Part shown: piece after piece, positions 30,230 to 32,341 of the stretch
How the letters are laid out: each line of letters begins with the position of its first letter
Numbering within the stretch: position 1 is the first letter of the stretch
DNA from: Welwitschia mirabilis
Lineage: Eukaryota; Gnetophyta; Gnetopsida; Welwitschiales
DNA length: 32,341 nt
Assembly: GCA_051453625.1 (NCBI GenBank)
Contig: JBOZIK010000001.1
Location: forward strand, 123,027,684-123,060,024
Reading direction: 5' to 3'
Notes under the pieces: model-generated
What the model saw: the letters and a program-made list of their open reading frames with translations, nothing else
What the model was told of the DNA's origin: nothing
Databases searched by the model: none
Program-made: the position numbers and the translations under genes

Positions 30230-30950
30230 ATTAGAATCCAGAAGAAAAAATATAAAGACTAGGAAATTAAGCACGGGGACTCTATCTTTTGGCAGGTCCT
30301 TTGTAAAGGTAGAGAACTAGAAAAACTTACAAGTTGGAAAATCGGATAGGTTAATATATCCTTCTCACACTCCAAGGTACTAAATGGTAAGAGTCCAAAT
30401 GATATTTAAGAAATTTTCATAGCAAAAGCATGGGTCAAATTTACAACTAGTAAAAAGGTTAGAAATTATTGGAGAGGGATAGTCTCCCCGCTCAGGAACT
30501 GTCCACACGGATGAAGCTATAGACCATCTACAAAGCCTCATTAATCATTCAAATACCCAACTAACTCTAGAAGAGGACTACATAATAGTTGACAGAAGGA
30601 AACTAGCCCAAAGAATCTAGTTATGAAAAATATGGTACAAATAACCTTTTGTGTAAGACCTAGAATTGTTCACCAATAGGAAAATATGCAATCTTGAAGT
30701 GGATGATAATTACAAACAAAGTGTTGACTGTGGCAAACCTTAGGAAACAAAGACTTAAAATATCACCAAATTGTAAAGTCTATGGACAAGTTGAATCTAC
30801 CAAGAATTTATTTTGGGATTGCCCCATTGTCCAAGGAGTTTGGAAAGGCTTACTGGGAGCAAATCATCAGTATGCTAAGCCACTTGTTAGAAATCCGGTT
30901 GTAGTTCTTATGGTTAGCCCAAAATTAGTTCATTTTCTCTGATATAAAGA
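30230..30950 (+). pseudogene. LINE-2 ORF2: C-terminal zf-RVT region
   Basis: The open frame 30694-30942 reads KVLTVANLRKQRLKISPNCK, then NLFWDCPIVQGVWKGLLG. This resembles the zf-RVT module at the end of plant L1 ORF2 (C-x-x-C...E...H-x-x-x-x-C-x-x-x-x-x-x-W), although the first zinc ligands are mostly lost. The 30230-30690 part is weakly conserved, with a KHGDSIFWQVL-like segment near 30268. No poly(A) tail is seen after 30950, so the 3' end is uncertain. Confidence 0.7.
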
Positions 30951-31015
30951 CAAACATCGACACCATGCTTTAGAAAATTAGGTAGAAAATTGAGTGTATC
31001 TGGTTTCTGAGAACA

Positions 31016-31351
31016 ATGGGAAAGCATCCACAATTTGAGCCCATGGATGAAGAAAAGTTTCAATGAAACCAAGAGCTATGGGAGTGAATCACAGGAGTTG
31101 GTTGGGAGCCATTGGTGGATTTACAAGGAGACCCGAAATTCGCTGGCAATAAAGAGATTGTCAACGGGAAGTTGGTTATCAGAGGCAGCAGGCAAGTAAT
31201 TATGCCTTACCTTATTTCACAGCCATTGGAAATTTTGGAGGAAGGGGACCCTGCTTACCCTTCATTCATGGGATACAATGACACAGATCGATTCTTTCGA
31301 AGGAAGACACCAACGACCGCCAAGGGTTTCGTTAAAAAAGTCAGTGCATAG
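31016..31351 (+). pseudogene. Unrecognised repeat-like ORF, first segment
   Basis: From ATG 31016 the frame reads MGKHPQFEPMDEEKFQ, TGA (31064), NQELWE, TGA (31085), ITGVGWEPLVDLQGDPKFAG and, from 31112, an uninterrupted stretch to TAG at 31352. That stretch includes KLVIRGSRQVIMPYLISQPL, GDPAYPSFMGYNDTDRFF and KTPTTAKGFVKKVSA. Both TGAs sit where Trp would fit the aromatic surroundings. I know no family for it. The GW-EPL opening recalls gag-like or 'plant transposon protein' regions of large plant genomes, but that is only a guess. It starts about 70 bp after the LINE remnant and is better preserved than it. Confidence 0.6.
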
Positions 31352-31481
31352 TTCATTAAACAGCACCTCATTCAAGGTGGTTACCTTCAAAGCTTAAAGG
31401 GCTGCACTTCAACTTTCTGTTGGCCCTAAGAGAAGGGAAAAAGATTAAGGTCCCCCATTTCTTTTCAGAGAAGCTAAGAGG
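31352..31481 (+). pseudogene. Unrecognised ORF, second segment
   Basis: Continues from the previous segment past TAG 31352 with FIKQHLIQGGYLQ. One base appears lost near 31396, after which another frame reads LKGLHFNFLLALREGKKIKV, then PHFFSEKLRGCL. The amphipathic, lysine-rich character fits a structural protein. No known motif is seen. Confidence 0.5.
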
Positions 31482-32218
31482 ATGCCTCGATTGCAAGCAT
31501 TCCGGATTAATAAGGAAGCTTTAAAGTTTTATCACAATGCGCACAATCGTATTCCCCCTCAAGCCCAGCAGAAGGCAACAGACGGCCTGCGAGAACCATA
31601 AAATTCTCAAGCTAGAGTCACGTTCTTTAACCTCTTTTAGTAGAAGAAACGAAGAACTTGTATGCAAAATAGTTGTGGACTAGTAAGGGATTCCCCTGCT
31701 TTGGCCCAAGAAGAAACAATAAATTTGAGGTGGCAGAATGACTTGGAGGATACCGCTGACAGAGGTGGAGTGACGCACACAATGATTCCCTTGGGAGAAA
31801 GCCCCTTGGAGGATTCTACCCCTCTGACTAGCAATGTAGCCCCTGCTGGCAATTTTACCCCTATTAATGGAGGTGGAGACACAGATAACCCCAACCTTGA
31901 GGACTCAAGCCATCAACAAGACATGCAGGATTCAAAATGTCAATCTACGAGAACCCGGGTGAAGAAGGTTCACCCTATGAAGTTGTCTTCATCAGCAATG
32001 ATGAAGGAAATGAAGATGAAGGCAACCCTAGTGCTACGAGGAGGCCTCCACCACAGCCAGAACCACCCAAGAGAGAAGATGCGAAGTGAGAAGAGCAAGA
32101 CAAAAAGTTGAGTGGCCTTTCAACTACTCTGATTCATCAACAGATAGCTATATGGAAGAGCCGACTGAAAATGAGATAGATTCAGCGACAGACGAACAGT
32201 AAGATTTTTATGATATTG
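31482..32218 (+). pseudogene. Unrecognised ORF, low-complexity middle part
   Basis: One frame reads from 31482 (MPRLQAFRINKEALKFYHNA) with stops near 31600-31640. It then runs open from 31662 (MQNSCGLVRDSPALAQEETI) to 32111 through a Pro/Ser/Thr/Asn-rich acidic stretch. After about 31940 a different frame makes better sense: MSIYENPGEEGSPYEVVFIS, NDEGNEDEGN, RRPPPQPEPPKRED, followed in a third frame by YSDSSTDSYMEEPTENEIDS. This looks like an acidic and proline-rich disordered linker joining the upstream segment to the J-domain-like end. Confidence 0.5.
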
Positions 32219-32227
32219 CCTTCAACC

Positions 32228-32341
32228 AAGGACTGGAAGGATTATTATGGGATTTTAGGGATTAAATGGGTGCTACCTAGCAAGAAATCATTAAAGCCCA
32301 CAAGAAACTAGTGCTACAATGGCATCCTAACAAGAAGAGGC
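32228..32341 (+). pseudogene. J-domain-like segment, cut by the window end
   Basis: KDWKDYYGILGI (from 32228) matches the J-domain start DYYxxLGV. One frameshift later, from 32266, codons read MGAT, TAG, QEIIKAHKKLVLQWHPNKKR, matching A-S-x-x-E-I-K-x-A-Y-R-x-L-A-L-x-x-H-P-D-K. HPN at 32323-32331 replaces the HPD tripeptide that J-proteins need to stimulate Hsp70. The frameshift, the TAG and HPN make it inactive as it stands. Helices III-IV would lie beyond the window. It could be part of the unknown upstream protein or a captured or neighbouring host DnaJ pseudogene. Confidence 0.72.

Noticed and set aside
31637-31894. 85-codon minus-strand open frame
   Set aside because: Shadow of the 31662-32111 plus-strand low-complexity frame; no domain.

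Overview
The window looks like intergenic DNA from a large, repeat-rich land-plant genome. I favour a gymnosperm or another plant with a very large genome, but that is inference. The evidence is a near-complete tiling of decayed Ty1/copia, gag-only LTR and L1-type LINE remnants, AT-rich spacers, several N gaps and no intact host gene. Almost every coding remnant carries stops and frameshifts, so the window is mainly a record of insertions.

Layout: (1) 1-3258, a plus-strand copia element (Copia-A) whose 5' LTR runs directly into the GAG-pre-integrase and integrase region, so gag and protease are gone. It continues through RT, RNase H, polypurine tract and a cut 3' LTR, next to an inverted related LTR at 3271-3573. 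(2) 4479-5430, the RNase H tail and full LTR of a sister copy (Copia-B). (3) 5431-10230, AT-rich spacer with small tandem duplications. (4) 10231-13810, a minus-strand copia-type element with gag but no visible pol (Copia-C); its 3' LTR is split by a 1.37 kb DNA-transposon-like insertion. (5) 13811-14262, a minus-strand integrase/RT linker fragment (Copia-D). (6) 14263-21789, a minus-strand copia (Copia-E) with 5' LTR, gag, integrase and RT. Its RT is split by a complete gag-only LTR element on the plus strand (14607-18335) that has paired LTRs, primer-binding site, polypurine tract, a 5-bp target duplication with one mismatch, and a 1.2 kb array of a 51-bp minisatellite. (7) 21790-22460, a plus-strand copia piece (zinc knuckle, protease, pre-integrase) into which Copia-E seems to have inserted. 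(8) 22461-24543, spacer, then an LTR fragment at 24544-24785. (9) 24800 to about 30950, two adjacent copies of an L1-type LINE (ORF1 with DUF4283-like region and CCHC knuckles; ORF2 with endonuclease, RT and zf-RVT). The RT of the second copy is split by a 471-bp insert with an exact 9-bp target duplication. (10) 31016-32341, a broken coding region of unrecognised family whose downstream end is a J-domain-like segment cut off by the window edge.

Best candidates for something undescribed: the unknown repeat-like coding region leading into a J-domain-like module (31016-32341); the DNA-transposon family defined by two insertions sharing a terminus, 9-bp target duplications and a GGCGACnnGTAGCC-like motif; and the gag-only LTR element carrying a 51-bp (17-codon) minisatellite with two subfamilies held in strict register.

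All assignments come from reading the sequence. No alignment or database search was run, and boundaries given as 'about' are approximate.
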